A stretch of DNA of 64,000 nt from Dama dama (taxonomy: Eukaryota > Chordata > Mammalia > Artiodactyla > Cervidae). This document shows, piece by piece, positions 35,670-48,121 of this stretch. Each line of letters opens with the position of its first letter. Position 1 is the stretch's first letter. Both the position numbers and the translations under genes were made by a program. The notes under the pieces were generated by a model. The model had not been told where the DNA came from. It was given only the letters and a program-made list of their open reading frames with translations, and did no database searches. The DNA is taken from NCBI RefSeq assembly GCF_033118175.1, contig NC_083701.1, positions 52,961,001 through 53,025,000 of the forward strand, in the 5' to 3' direction.

Positions 35670-35995
35670 CTCTGTTTTGAATTGGAAACCGAATATCAGA
35701 GATTAAGCAATTTGCGTAAGACTGAAGGCTTCCCAGGTGGCGCAGCAGTAAAGAATCTGCCTGCCAGTGCAGGAGACGTGGGGTTGATCCTTGGGCTGGG
35801 AAGATTCCCCTGGAAAAGGAAACTGCAGCCCACTCCAGTATCCTTTCCTGAGTAATCCCATGGACAGTGGAGCCTGGCAGGCTCCAAAGAGGCCAACTCT
35901 GGCCGGGTCGCAGTCGGACACCACTGTGACAGCACAGCGCAGCAGAGTGCCACCTGGTGATAGTAATTGGAACTGCACTCCAGGTTCCTAATTCA
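35670..35995 (-). mobile_element. MIR fragment split by a SINE
   Basis: 35670-35724 ('agattaagcaatttgcgtaa') and 35949-35995 ('actccaggttcctaattc') fit the reversed MIR core on either side of a Bov-tA. Confidence 0.45.
35725..35948 (+). mobile_element. Bov-tA SINE
   Basis: Head 'aggcttcccaggtggcgcag'. The 3' part is GC-rich and altered ('ggccgggtcgcagtcgg') and ends in an AGC-type tail 'agcacagcgcagcagag'. Confidence 0.87.
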
Positions 35996-36544
35996 TCCCT
36001 CTCCCCTAAAAGGCAGCTCTTCCAAGTTTATTTGACTGTGTATATATGTGAGTGTATGAGACCTTAGCCTTACAGTTAATAGCATTAGTTTAAAAAAGAA
36101 AGTTTTGTTTAAAATATAATTATCCCTCTAAGTATCAGTGAGCATTTGATTTCACTATGCTAATAAAACAAGATGACAAAAAGAATTATTCTGACTTTTC
36201 CTTATCAAAGTCTTGATAAATGGATAACTTTGTTAAAGAAAGAAAAGCATGTTCATCCAGGGTCAGAGCAGAAAAAATATTACAGAGAATGCTGGCTCTT
36301 TTATGTTTGAAAAGTAGCTTAAAAATCTGACTTTCAAAGGAGTAGTATATGTAATTGGATGGTATCTCATTAATAACAAAATGAATCAGTGGGCAAACTT
36401 CACAATGAAACTGGAATGTACATTACTGAAATTCAGGATCCTTTATACATAAAAGTCCAAACTATTATAATTTTATCTTTACATATAGTTTATAAATTCT
36501 TGTGGGATTATCAAAAAATGGAAACATAATACAATAAACAAAAT
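35996..36544. other. Single-copy AT-rich DNA
   Basis: No element recognised. Confidence 0.45.
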
Positions 36545-36780
36545 AATAGAAATATGCCCAGATGTCTATGAGTGCCCAAACAAGAGTAGAACCATTGCTA
36601 TGTGGAGGATAGGAGAGTCAGTCTCACAGAGAAGGTGATATTTGCACTGAGTTTTGAAAAACAGGTAGACATTTTCCTGGTAGATAAAAGAGGAAAGGGC
36701 ATTTCAGACAGAGAAAATAGTATATAACTAAGCATAAAGATATTTTGTATGGTGGGAGTTTAATTTAAATGGGAAAATGG
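36545..36780 (-). mobile_element. L2-like fragment
   Basis: 'agaaggtgatatttgcactg', 'gttttgaaaaacaggtagac' and 'gggcatttcagacagag' follow the reversed L2 order. Confidence 0.55.
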
Positions 36781-36889
36781 GTAGAAAAAGAGAGATATAC
36801 ATTAGAATTGGATTGAAAAGGGAGGAAAGAAGACACTTCTCAATGTCATGCTAAATAAACAAGCCTTACACTGTGGATCACTGCCTGTG

Positions 36890-37092
36890 CTATGTGCGCT
36901 TAGTCACTCAGCCGTGTCCAACTCTTTGCGACCCCGTGGACTGTAGCCCACCAGGCTCCTCTGTTCATGGGATTCTCCAGGCGAGAATACTGCAGTGGGC
37001 TGCCATGCCCTCCTCCAGGGGATCTCCCTGACCCTGGGTCTCCTGCATTGCAGGCAGATTCTTTACCAGCTGAGCTTCTAGGGAAGCCCAGG
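36890..37092 (-). mobile_element. Bov-tA SINE
   Basis: TSD TCACTGCCTGTG (36878-36889) against TCACTGCCTATG (37093-37104). 'cttagtcactcagccgtgtc' to the head 'gagcttctagggaagcc'. Confidence 0.9.
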
Positions 37093-37181
37093 TCACTGCC
37101 TATGGGGGAACTAAAGATTTTTAAGCTAAGAAGTGACAATTACAGAGTTTTGTTTCTTAAGAGTATAATTCCACAAGTAAT

Positions 37182-37310
37182 CTGGAGGAGAAAATGGCAA
37201 CCCACCCCAGTATTCTTCCCTGGAAAATTCCATAGACAGAGGCTCCTGGTGGGCTACAATCCCTAAGGCTGCAAATAGTCAGACACAACTGAGTGACCAA
37301 GCACTCATGC
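37182..37310 (+). mobile_element. Bov-A monomer
   Basis: Only the Bov-A part is present, from 'ctggaggagaaaatggcaac' to 'ccaagcactcatgc'. It is flanked by ACAAGTAAT (37173-37181) and ACATGTAAT (37311-37319), a likely TSD with one mismatch. Confidence 0.75.
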
Positions 37311-37574
37311 ACATGTAATACTAAAGAAAAATTAGAAAGGGCAAAAAAAGTGACTATTGTGCTTATTTCTTTTTTCCCCCCCATTAAAGAGGGCCTAATC
37401 AACAGAGAAACCATTAGCCATAGATGGCCATGATGTAAATGCAAGAACAAAGTATCATCAGACTCATATGAAATCTGAGAATATTGCTATTGTATTGTTT
37501 TGCATTTATATAGTTCTCTTTTTTCTGGAAACAAATGCATTTTGTTTTGAACAAAATAATTCATTTGAACAAAA

Positions 37575-37725
37575 TAATCAGTTCAGTTCCAATTCACTTT
37601 TTGAGCACCCAGTATGGGCCTCAGCACTATACTAGTTGTTAAATCATTTGTATAAAATAATTACACTTAAGGTCATGACAGACCTGTATCACTTAGAATG
37701 GTTGGTAGTAAGAGGTTTCAAATGT
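37575..37725 (-). mobile_element. L2-like fragment
   Basis: 'ttgagcacccagtatgggc' and 'cagcactatactagttg' suggest a reversed L2 end. Weak. Confidence 0.4.
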
Positions 37726-37908
37726 CTGTGGGACTGTTTAAATTATATGAAGTTTATCTATATTTGCTTTTCTAGTTTACTGAGGTTTTGGGATTTGCAC
37801 ATTTTTCTTGGCTAAGCATACTGAATAGGAATTACAGGGCACCATGTTTTGAAACACTGAAGGAGAAATATGTATGATGTAGATGCTGTATTTAAGTGAT
37901 AAATGTTG

Positions 37909-38130
37909 TTGGTGCTTGTATGCATAGTTGCTCAGTCATGTCTGACTCTTTGAGACCCCAGGGACAATAATCAGGCTCCTCTGTCCGTGGGATTCTTCAG
38001 GCAAGAATACTGGAGTGGGTTGCCATTCCCTTCTCCAAGGGATCTTCTTGACCCAAGAATTGAACCTAGGTCTCCTGAATCCCCTGCACTGGCCAACAGA
38101 TTCTTTACCACTGAGCCACCTGGGAAGTCC
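37909..38130 (-). mobile_element. Bov-tA SINE
   Basis: 'gttgctcagtcatgtctgac' to 'gagccacctgggaagtcc'. It contains a small insertion near 38075-38085 ('cctgaatcccctgcactgg'). Confidence 0.87.
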
Positions 38131-40050
38131 AAAACTATCCTTAAATAATCATTTTTAAATTAAACTACAATTTTCCTTGATTTTCCTTCTGAAATTTGGA
38201 TATACTTTTTTAAAGTTATGAGTGGGTCAGAAGTGATAGTCTATGGTTGTTTTCAAGACAAATTTAACAATTTTAGAGAAGAAACACATATATGCACAAA
38301 ACAAAAGAGTCCCAGATACACTTCAAAATCAGAGGTGACCATTATAATAGGAAGTAATAGCACTATGCCCATGCTGATTATACTTTTCACTTTCAGAAAA
38401 CAAAGTTAATGGAAAGTATATAAATTATTCACTATAAATATTAGATGTGTCTGTTAGCAAATTTGAGAATTCATCAATGAAAAATATTTCCATTGGTTAA
38501 TAATAGGAGACATTTGATTGTAACCAACTGACTTAAAGAGGAAAATTGCACTGTCAGAACCACAGTCAGTCTTTGTTATGGAAAGCACAGTTTAACTGAA
38601 ACTGAGGCATATTGGAACTGTGCCCTTGCTTTGTAGGTCTCAGTTACCAAGGATCTATATGAAGTGAAGAAATGATTCCAAAGAGTCATTGCATTTATTG
38701 CAAAATGAAGACTGCCTACTTATACCACGGCAATCTTATGCAGAAACAATTCATTTTTACTAAAAGGAAATGGGAAATAGGCTAAGTCACTGGAATACTT
38801 TTGGAAAAGGTGACTCACAAACTAAGACCCCCTGATAAAATTTTGCTTCTAAATTAATGAGACAAGTTTACAAAATCACTAATGTGTACATTTTTAATAC
38901 TGTTTATTTTTGTCTGTTAAAATTTAATACAGTATTTTAATATAAATATCAATAATTAAAACATGGAAAATCTTTTTTCATGGAAAGATTCATTATTCAG
39001 ACAAATGGATCTTTCTGTAAGATAATTCAGCCTGAGATGGTAATGGACCAGTGACAAATTGGCAGTGAGCAATGCCCTGGCTGGTACAGAGAGAGTTTTC
39101 AAATGTGTGGAATTGGATAAATTATGCAGAATCTACCACAGTAATGTGAGCAATTTCAAAAATAATAAAAAGACCTAACAACTCATGTCTAATTAGTTAA
39201 AGAGGCGAGGGACCACTTGAACATTCCATGTGAATGGCCAGTGACAATACTGCACACTCTATTCACATTTACTGTAATGAAAGGCAGTAAAAACATTGAA
39301 GAGGCTTTTAAACAGAATGTCCTTATCTGTTAGCACACTGAAGTTTCCAGAGATGTTTGTAAATGTGAGAATTTTCTATTAATGATAAAAATGTTTATAT
39401 CAGGGAGAATATTTTCATGTCATTCCATTTCCTTTTACTGAGAATAAAAATCGGTTCAACAGTTAGCGTTGGGTCTACGGCAGCAGCCAGTTTTGTCTCT
39501 GTAATGTGTGACACATGTCGTAACAACAGGCTTTGCCCAGAAAACTTCCTGGAAGGAATGAGGCTTATCCATCAGCCTGACCGCCTGAAACGGAGATTCA
39601 TCTTGGTCAGATGTTTTCTCTTCTTAAAAAAGTAATTTATCAGATTCATTTATTTTGAATATTTTGTGAAGATGACAAGGTATTTAGTTGAGGGGAAAAA
39701 AAAAAGCAAACACTTTGTAATGAACCACAATGTACTTCACTTAACTACAACAGAAATTGTTTTCTTTTTTTCCAGTGAAAGTACCAAGCCTGAAACAATG
39801 TAGTCTTTAATTTCAAGTTTGGTGCATGCATTGAAAGATGCACACATTGCTTATTTCTTTCTTTGCTGAAGACAGAGGCAAAGAGTATCAATGGAAGGAA
39901 CCAAGAGATGAGAAGCTGTTGACTTATGTGCCTTAGAAACACAGCATTGATCTGGCATTTGCATCTTTAGAGATAAGGCTAAACAGGGGGTATATTTGCA
40001 AGTCAAACCACTTGAAGCCATAGGTCTATAAAAATACACTACATGTGTAT
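38131..40050. other. Single-copy block with a CpG-bearing patch
   Basis: About 1.9 kb without a ruminant retroposon. At 39449-39592 six CpG dinucleotides lie within about 145 bp, while flanking DNA is nearly CpG-free. A 72-codon plus-strand frame (39417-39635) spans it, but no motif is recognised. Confidence 0.4.
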
Positions 40051-40277
40051 TAGGTGTGTTCTCAGTCATTCAGTAGTGTCCGACTTTGCGGCTCCATGGA
40101 TTATAGCCCATTGAGTCTGATGGGAGTCTCTGTCCATGGGATCTTGCAGGCAACAATACCGGAGTGGGTTGCCATTTCCTACCCCAGGGGATCTTCTCAA
40201 CCCAGGGATGGAACCCACATCTCTTGCGTCTCCTGCATTGGCAAGCAGATTCTTTATCACTGAGCCACCGGGTTATA
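40051..40277 (-). mobile_element. Bov-tA SINE
   Basis: 'gtgtgttctcagtcattcag' to 'tcactgagccaccggg'. Probable TSD TACATGTGTAT (40040-40050) against TACATGTTTAT (40278-40288). Confidence 0.85.
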
Positions 40278-41059
40278 TACATGTTTATAAACATATATAT
40301 GGCCTCAAGTGATGTCAACATAAATGATAATGACAGATAATTGTTAGAGAACTGCTCTCACCCACTACCTGGAAACAGAATGGAAAGACTGTCCCCTCCC
40401 TCCCACAGCTCAAGCCTTCCCCTAAACAGAGACCTTATCAATACGATTGGTGAATTTTAAAAAGGGAAAAGGACTTGCTTCTTTCTCTCTCTTTCACATC
40501 TGCTGCCTGGAAGAGGCATATGGTCTCTCGTCATCCACATAATTTTCCAGGACAGGCCCTGACCCTGCAAAGCAACTTCTGCAGCATCTGGTGGAGGATT
40601 TGGTTTTTCAATTGACTTTGTATGTGAGAGGGTAAGTTTTCTAAGAGGGGACTTTTGGAGGCGTATAAGGAAAGCATTGAGACCCACATCACAGTTACAT
40701 CCTCCTGTTGCGATCACAATGTGTCATCACACTTTATTGGACTAAACCCATTAAAGGAATAAAGGGGTGTATTTTTTTAAAGGGGTGTATTTATTAGGCC
40801 TCTAGAAATGAACATGTATTAATAGAGTTTGTGGTTATGGAGTAAACTTCCAATTCCCATTTTGACTTAGTTTGATACCAAGCTTTTTCTTGTTATTAAT
40901 CTGATACTACCTCAGTCTTAGATAATCTTCAGCACTCAATCTTCTTTCCATCCCAAGTAAATCCCTCTTTGCATAATATGTATAGCAAACATTTGAGTGA
41001 TGGTTATTAATAGGTAAAAGATAGTGTCAGCTTACAAATACCATTGTATTTAAGCTGTA
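40278..41059. other. Single-copy DNA
   Basis: Includes a duplicated phrase AAAGGGGTGTATTT (near 40762 and 40780). No gene recognised. Confidence 0.45.
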
Positions 41060-41395
41060 AATCAACTGTATAATATAGATAATGTTTTTGCTGCTACTGT
41101 TACTGCTGCTGCTAAGTCGCTTCAGTCGTGTCCGACTCTGTGCGACCCCATAGACGGCCGCCCACCAGGCTCCTCTGTCCCTGGGATTCTCCAGGCAAGA
41201 ACACTGGAGTGGGTTGCAATTTCCTTCTCCAGATACTGTTTTTATTTATATTTTAAAGAGTTAAATAGCTTAAGGAACTTCAATAGTTAGTAAAAGATCA
41301 TGCATCTGGAAAGTGATGGAGCTAAAACTCAAACCTGGTTTTGGCTAACTCGAAATCCCATGGTTTTTAAGTGTTCCATTGTATGCAATCCTTAT
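41060..41395 (-). mobile_element. MIR fragment split by a Bov-A monomer
   Basis: The reversed MIR core is visible as 'gagttaaatagcttaagg' and 'tggagctaaaactcaaacc' to the right of the insertion. The left part is short. Confidence 0.5.
41090..41230 (-). mobile_element. Bov-A monomer
   Basis: A 141-bp headless unit with a GCT/AGC tail. Its 5' end (right side) starts GGAGAAGGAAATTGC on the minus strand. TSD AGATAATGTTTTT (41077-41089) against AGATACTGTTTTT (41231-41243). Confidence 0.9.
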
Positions 41396-41481
41396 GAAAA
41401 TCTAGTTAATTTACAAATATAACTATTTACTCAATACTATAAATTCTTAAACAGCTATTTAATAACTATCTGTAATGTGTG

Positions 41482-41613
41482 GAGAAGGAAATGGCAACCC
41501 ACTCCAGTGTTCTTGTCTGGAGAATCCCAGGGACGGGGGAGCCTGGTGGGCTGCCGTCTATGGGGTCGCACAGAGTCAGACACGACTGAAGTGACTTATC
41601 AGCAGCAGCAGCA
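41482..41613 (+). mobile_element. Bov-A monomer
   Basis: A 132-bp headless unit starting GAGAAGGAAATGGCAACCC and ending in five AGC repeats. Exact TSD GTAATGTGTG (41472-41481 and 41614-41623). Confidence 0.92.
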
Positions 41614-41629
41614 GTAATGTGTGAGTCAT

Positions 41630-42020
41630 TGGTACTGGAAATAGGATGCTGAACAAGACAGAATTTTTGTTTTTGTTTGCTCAAGAAGTTTACAATCTGG
41701 AGTGGGGCAGTGTATTTGTTGTTCGGTCACAGTGTGTCCGACTCCTTGTGACCCCATGGACTGAGTGTATAGAGAGACAGATAAATAGATAAATGCAGAG
41801 ATAGATTTAAATAGTGATGAGTGCTATACAGGATTGAAAAGAAAAAAGATAGTAGAATCAGAGGTGGTGGAAGTGCAAACGGTAATGCAGCAAGACTAGT
41901 TCAGGCTGGTTGATAAGGGAGGTATGCGCCTCTGAGTCAGTGATATTTTAGCTGAGCTTCGAGTGGTTAAAGAGTCAGCAAAGTGAATACCTGCAGTTAT
42001 GAGAAACAGTAAGGGAAAGA
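41630..42020 (-). mobile_element. L2-like fragment
   Basis: 'aggatgctgaacaagacag', 'caagaagtttacaatctgg' and 'tttagctgagcttcgagtgg' follow the reversed L2 order, with a 48-bp SINE fragment inside. Confidence 0.5.
41716..41763 (-). mobile_element. Very short Bov-A 3' insertion
   Basis: A 48-bp reverse fragment of the Bov-A 3' end ('gttcggtcacagtgtgtcc'), bracketed by AGTGTAT (41709-41715 and 41764-41770). An extreme 5' truncation. Confidence 0.7.
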
Positions 42021-42054
42021 ATGCAAATACGGAATGTACACTTTTTGTATCTGA

Positions 42055-42285
42055 AAACTGGCTCTAGCATATCCTAGCTCTGATTGTAGGCGAATCATTT
42101 AATGTCTTGCTCATCAATTTCCTCTTCTATAAAATGGAAATAATAATACCTACTTTCATAAACTTATGATTATTAAATGACTTAATTTATAAAAAAGATT
42201 TTGATTGGTACCTGAATATGGAAAACACTATCTTAGCATTAGGTATCACCAACACGATCATTATCATGATTATCATCTTGTTCAT
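42055..42285 (+). mobile_element. MIR SINE
   Basis: 'ggctctagcatatcctagc', 'aggcgaatcatttaatgtc' and 'tataaaatggaaataataat' follow the MIR consensus. Confidence 0.7.
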
Positions 42286-42811
42286 TTGAGGCAGAATAAA
42301 TGGCTCTTCAAGGCATTAAGCTGGAGCAAGCTTATTGAGGTCATTGCTATTATTGTCATCCTAATGTACAGATGACTGAGCAAGAATTCTGACTGTGGTG
42401 CCTCAGTTCGATTTCCAGCCTAGATTTCTAAGTACATTGAATGTTAAGGAATTTACTAGTTCAAGTTCAGTAGTTATTTTCAGTTTCTTGCTTTAAGAAA
42501 TATGAATAATTTGAGTTAAACTCTTTAGGAATCCCACATATATTAACAATTCACCATCTGTACCTTCTTGCCATAGTATTCAAGAGTACTAAAGAGAAAT
42601 CACACTAGATTAAAATGATACTGAGGCTCAAACATATTAAAATAATACTGCAAAGGAGATATTTTATTAAACTATCATAAATGTGTGTTTACATAAGTGA
42701 ATCACTTTATGTTGAAAGTTGTTCAAGTACATGGATAAATTACCATCATTTTTGTAATGTGTTATGAAGTGATTCAGTAAAAAATATTTATACACATATA
42801 CAATATGTAGA
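42286..42811. other. Single-copy DNA
   Basis: No element recognised. Confidence 0.45.
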
Positions 42812-43021
42812 GGGGCTTCTCCAATGACTCAGAATCCGCCTGCAATTCAGGAAACACAGGAGACATAGATTCAATCCCTGGGTCAGGAAGATCCCCTGGC
42901 AGAGAGAATGGTTACCCACTCCAGTATTCTTGCCTGGAGAATCCCATAGACAGAGGAGCCTGGTGGGCTACAGCCAATGGGTCACAAAGAGTTGGACATG
43001 ACTGAGTGACTAAACACACAC
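42812..43021 (+). mobile_element. Bov-tA SINE
   Basis: 'ggggcttctccaatgactc' to 'gagtgactaaacacacacc'. Full length, with a small rearrangement in the head (42840-42860). Confidence 0.88.
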
Positions 43022-46000
43022 CTCAGTTTAAGTATTCAGAGGAATGCATGATTTTTTTTTTCATTCTTCAAGAGCAAACCACTTTGGGCTTTCAATTTGA
43101 AACCCATACATAATTATCTAAACATCACAATTTCAATAATTACATAGAATTTTAAATTCTCATTAAAGATGAAGCTTTCAGAAACTTTAGAGCAAATGGC
43201 TAAGAAGGGCAACAGCCTTCATGTTCTCCCCTGTTCCTTCTTTATAGGGGTGTTTATTCATTTGGACTTGATCTGTACCTGTTCTCTTTCTGTTTATAAG
43301 TCCCAGCCTCTGATTCTTGTGAAATTGAAGTGTTTCATCTTCCAAGCACATCATCCCAGGTCTTGAATAGCTTGTATCCTAATACTCTAATTCTCAAAGG
43401 CTTATCTACTACATTGACATCAGAGGGTCCTTATGAAAGAAACATCAAGGATCATCAGCATTGACAGACTCAAATTATGGAATGAGGTGTTCGTGAGACT
43501 TGAGAATTTGTCGCAGTCTGTTGCATCTGGGTTACTCCTTTCAAGCCATATCTAGGACAGTCCTAACCGGGAAGTCAATACCACTAACGTGCTTTCTCCA
43601 CCAGGGTCTGTGACCTGTGTCACTTTCTCTTAAAAAGTTGCACTGATACAGCCTCACGCTGCCTTAATAGCAGCTTGTAATTGTCCTCTTTGTTCCCAGA
43701 AATATCTGGTGAGCTGTGAGGCCTGGAATAACACTTAATTTCAAAAATATGACTTTGACTAGAATAGTAACACTTCCCATGGAATAGTGATACTGACCTT
43801 CTTCTAGCGTATGCCTTTTGTCTTTGTGTTAGAATGAAGGCAGTCTAGAGATCGACTTGTATTCAGTGTACTTGATCAAACTATAAATGTCTAAATAAAC
43901 TTAAGGCACTACTAATGGCACAAACATGAAAGTGAAGCATGTGGTTAAAAATCCAAAGCAATAAAATAGGGTTAAAATCATATCTGTCTGAAAACTTTTT
44001 TTTAAGATGATGGACCCCACAAATAGCAGAATTAACAGTGACACTCACCAAGAGAGGGGACATATCAGCATAAGGGCCATGGAAAATATAATTTAAATTT
44101 TTATGTTCAATTAATTTCTCAGTGATTATTTAAATGCAGGAGGATGTGGACATCTTAAGTTCATTTCTTAATTAAAGAAAGAATGATAGCCAAGTCAGTG
44201 CATATTTTTAGTTAACACAAACCTCTAAATTCTCAATATGGAAAATAATATTTAAAACTCACATAGTCTATTAAAATAAAAAATTTGATAGTGTATTTGA
44301 AACACTATTGATACAAAATACAACTACTATAAACATATTCAAGTACTTTCATTCTCAGCAGCAAAAGTTAAAAGTTAACCTTTAAAAATAACACTGCCAT
44401 GTGCATCTTCTAGTCAAACGTATTTACTATCAAATTTGAGCCATTTCATATACAAAAACAGGTTTTTCTCTAAGACTCCATTATAAAATGTTTACTGTAT
44501 AAAGTCTGTTTGTAGCTAGGAAAAGAGAGGTAATGATTACTTTTTATAATGACACTTTTTCTCCAGAAAACAGTCCTTGGTGTGTCAGGTGAACTGCAGA
44601 AAAAAAAAAAAAAAAAAAGCCAGATCATGACAGTGCATTGAATGTGCCCTACTTAAAATTCAGCTAACTACTCAAAAGAAAGCAAGAGCACACAGGAGGA
44701 CCACAACCCTTTCCCTTGTGTGCCCTTAGAAGGCATTATCCAGAGCAACTCCACAACATCACCCAAGGAATCATCAGGGTTTGCCCGTCGATGTTGTGCT
44801 CATCATTGTTTATAAATTGAGAAGGTGAATTTTAGCACAAAGTATTCTACAAAACACCAGTCATTCTTACCTGTTTTTCTTTCCTTTTCAGACAAGGAAG
44901 TGTCTCTCTGAATAACAACCTCTATTTTCCTGGAATTTAATTTTCATAGTTAACTCTATTAACTACTTGATGATAGCTAAGGGGTTGTTATTTAAAATAA
45001 TCCTTTGTTGATTCTGATGCTGGGGTTTCATTTCCTACAACCTTAGACTCAAACTCAAAAGGGGGGGTCTGGATTAAATTCTGAATACTGGGTGTCTTAC
45101 AGCCTTTGTTATTGGCATGGATGTTATAGTGTGTTCCACATCAGGTCAGTAGCAATGTCAGGGCTAAATTCAGAATCAATAATTCCATGTGGTGGCTCAA
45201 AAAAAAAAAAAAAAAAAAAAAAGAAAGTAAATAAAAGGAAGGGAAATTAGTGCCTTTCATATGCTCAGACCTATCATATATCAAATCACATTTACTCTTC
45301 ATCGTATCTTGGATTTTGATTATCATGCTTTCCATTTTTATAATGAAACTTCTCCAAGGTCAAACAGTTGGTAAATGGTAATTTCCAATCTGATCCAAAA
45401 ACATACTTTACTTCGAAGTCCTGGTCTTTTCACCCCAGAGCAACACCATCTCCTCCACCTTCCTTCTCTTCCTCTCTGTCTTAATCTCCATGTCTTTTCT
45501 CTCCTTCTTCTCTTCTTCTCCACCATTTCCCTTCTCCCCATCCTCTTTTTCCCTTCCCACCTCCTGTATCCATTGTATCTTAGTCCTTCCTACACAAAAT
45601 CCTTCCAACTACCTTTCTTCTACCTCCAGAATTCCCCAGAACAAGAAGATTTTGGAGTGAGAAGATTTTGGAAGACTTTGGAATGTTCCATAGAAAACAG
45701 ACTGGAACAATGAGAAGAATCTTAAAGGGTAGTTCCAAATTATTTCAAGCTCCAGGGGAAAAAAATTGAATAAAACAAATATATGATAGCTACCTGAAAC
45801 ATTGCTTTACGTTATGGCTTCCAAAAAATTAAACTGATTTATTTACATACATGAAAGACCTTTAAAATGATAGGAACTGAAGATGTTAATTTGTATGTTA
45901 TCTTTCCTAAAGTAACAAAAGCTTTTGTTAACTTGAGAAAAAAAGCACAAGATGAGAGCTGCAAGTTAAGTTTTTCTGGGGGCAAAATGAGGACTATAGC

Positions 46001-46669
46001 CTGGGAGACAGCACCTCAGATACCACTGAGAAACTGCTGCAAAGAGGTAGAGGGAAAAGTCAGTATATATGGGATTTTGGTGAAGGGACAGTACACGCAA
46101 TCAAGCACATCTTACATATTTTTTTGCATGTGGCTTCTGCTAGTCATGAGGTGCAATTGTCACCATGAAGGATTTTAGTGGTTTCTAGATATGGGGATAT
46201 ACAAGAATTGGGCTCATAAAATTGCTCCCAAAAATATCTATTTGAAAACGTGTTCTGCCAGTTTTTTTCAGAGCACAGAGCACCTCATTTCTGCTGTCTT
46301 CCCTGAGCTCCTTTCAGGGGGTGTTGAAAATCAACAGTTGCAGCAGTTCATCATTTAATCCTTGTAGAGGTAGATGGAAAGTGCTAATTTGTAGCTGACA
46401 CTTGGATTGCCAGGTTTTCATCCTGGTACTTATACAAACATTTGAAATTTTATTTGTAGCAGCATTCTGAATAACACAATACTCCATAAACTTATACACT
46501 GTGATGTCTTTTCTTCTATGTTGATATTTCCTTTTACATGTTATGCTGGTAGCTACCTGTTCTTCTAGATAAAATACCATTCATCTCTTAAGGTCCCATT
46601 TTCTCCTATCATCCACCAGTAACTGACCATTTGTGAGTTTATGCTTTTGAGAATTTGTGATGACTGTCT
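43022..46669. other. Longest repeat-poor block
   Basis: About 3.6 kb without any ruminant SINE or BovB. It contains A runs at 44600-44618 and 45199-45222 and a polypyrimidine tract at 45440-45590. Frames such as 45867-46178 (103 codons) and 45375-45713 (112 codons, pyrimidine-driven) have no recognised domain. Confidence 0.5.
45440..45590. repeat. Polypyrimidine tract
   Basis: C/T-rich on the plus strand ('cttcttctcttcttctccac'). It gives spurious charged frames on the minus strand (45338-45608). Confidence 0.8.
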
Positions 46670-47110
46670 TCCATATGCTCCCCCAGGCCCGCTCCCCTTC
46701 CTTCTCCATGGTGCCTATGCACTGGAGCTACCTGGATGGACTCTCTCTACTCTGAATGCCACTTGGGATCAGCCATCATTGAATGATGGCAGGAGAACAG
46801 AGGGAAGAGGGAGGTGAGTTTGGAATATTTATTCCCTTGGCTTCTTTGCTGGAGTCTATCTGTGTCCCTTATAATAAGAGAAAATATTCTTTAAAATGAA
46901 ATTTAAAACTCCTCTGAGTTCCAGTGACCAATTCTACCTTCTATCTCATCTCTTCAAGCCAAAGGTGGTAACAGTTCTATCTTGCCCTTTCTCTACATCC
47001 CACTCACAAAGGATGTTAAGCTCTTTTAAATGATCCAATTTTCATTCCCTTCTGCTTTTTTCTGGAATCCTAAGGGTCATTTATTTGTATGTGCATAATC
47101 ATGCTTAAAA
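46670..47110 (+). mobile_element. Possible ancient repeat, family unassigned
   Basis: The series 'ggaagagggaggtgag', 'ctcctctgagttccagtgac' and 'ccaaaggtggtaacag' resembles a widespread mammalian repeat I cannot name with confidence. Confidence 0.3.
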
Positions 47111-47113
47111 TAC

Positions 47114-47366
47114 TTTGTGAGTGTCTGCTAAGTCACTTCAGTCATGTCCAACTCTTTATGACCCAGTGGACTGTAGCCTGCCAGTCTCCTCTGTCCATGG
47201 GATTCTCCAGGCAAGAAAACTAGAGTGGATTGCCATGCCCTTCTCCAGGGTGTCTTCCCTACTGGAGTAGATTTCCATGCCTTTCTCCAGGGGATCTTCC
47301 CTACCCAGGGATGGCCTCTTGCATTGTCAGGCAGGTTCTTTACCACTAACACCATTTGGAAAGCCC
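47114..47366 (-). mobile_element. Bov-tA SINE with internal 42-bp duplication
   Basis: Reverse Bov-tA from 'tgtctgctaagtcacttcag' to 'ccatttggaaagccc'. The block 47219-47260 is repeated in tandem at 47261-47302 with a few substitutions (both end CTTCCCT), lengthening the element. Confidence 0.88.
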
Positions 47367-48081
47367 TTAAAACACTATGACATATTTTAAATAGTTACTA
47401 AAATATTTCTTTCTTCTACAAAAGTATGTTCTTTGAAAAAAAATCTTAATATATATTTATGTCTTCCAGCACTTGCAAGTGTCCTCCATATATTAAGCAC
47501 CCAATAAATGTTTTTTATAGGGAAAATGTGCTCTGAGATGTTTATTCTTTCACACGAAGAATAAGAACAAAAGTTCAAACCTGCACTTTGGAAGCTAACC
47601 ATCAGCTTACAGGCTTTACATATGCAATTTATTTTTTTTCTTAAATCACCTTTAGACATTGATGGAATTATGTCTGCTATTGATGAATGCAGAGAACATT
47701 TAATGAAAGGTCATGGCCATGATTAGAGAATCACTGCTCTAAAGGGCACTGAATGAAATTTCATGTTGTAGTCTATGGAAGATTAATTTAAATTATATTC
47801 TCTAATGCCAAAATATTTTTATTTTCCTGTTGATATCCTATGAGCTTTACTGAACTGCATGCTGTTATGAAAGACACAATCAAAACAGTTTTGTGATGGA
47901 GAAAATAATATCAGAAGTGGCAACAGCCAACTTCAATTTATAAGATACTTATAACAATTCAACATATGGAATTTATAAAAACAAACTACAGAAAAATGAA
48001 GATACAAATTACTAAGTGCTATGGAACCATAATGCTTTATCTTTTGGTTGTTATTCTAAAATAAGATTTTTGAATTTTTAC

Positions 48082-48121
<40 letters not shown>

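Noticed and set aside
39417..39635. A 72-codon frame over the CpG-bearing patch as an exon
   Set aside because: No domain, no splice consensus pair and no codon signal that I can see.
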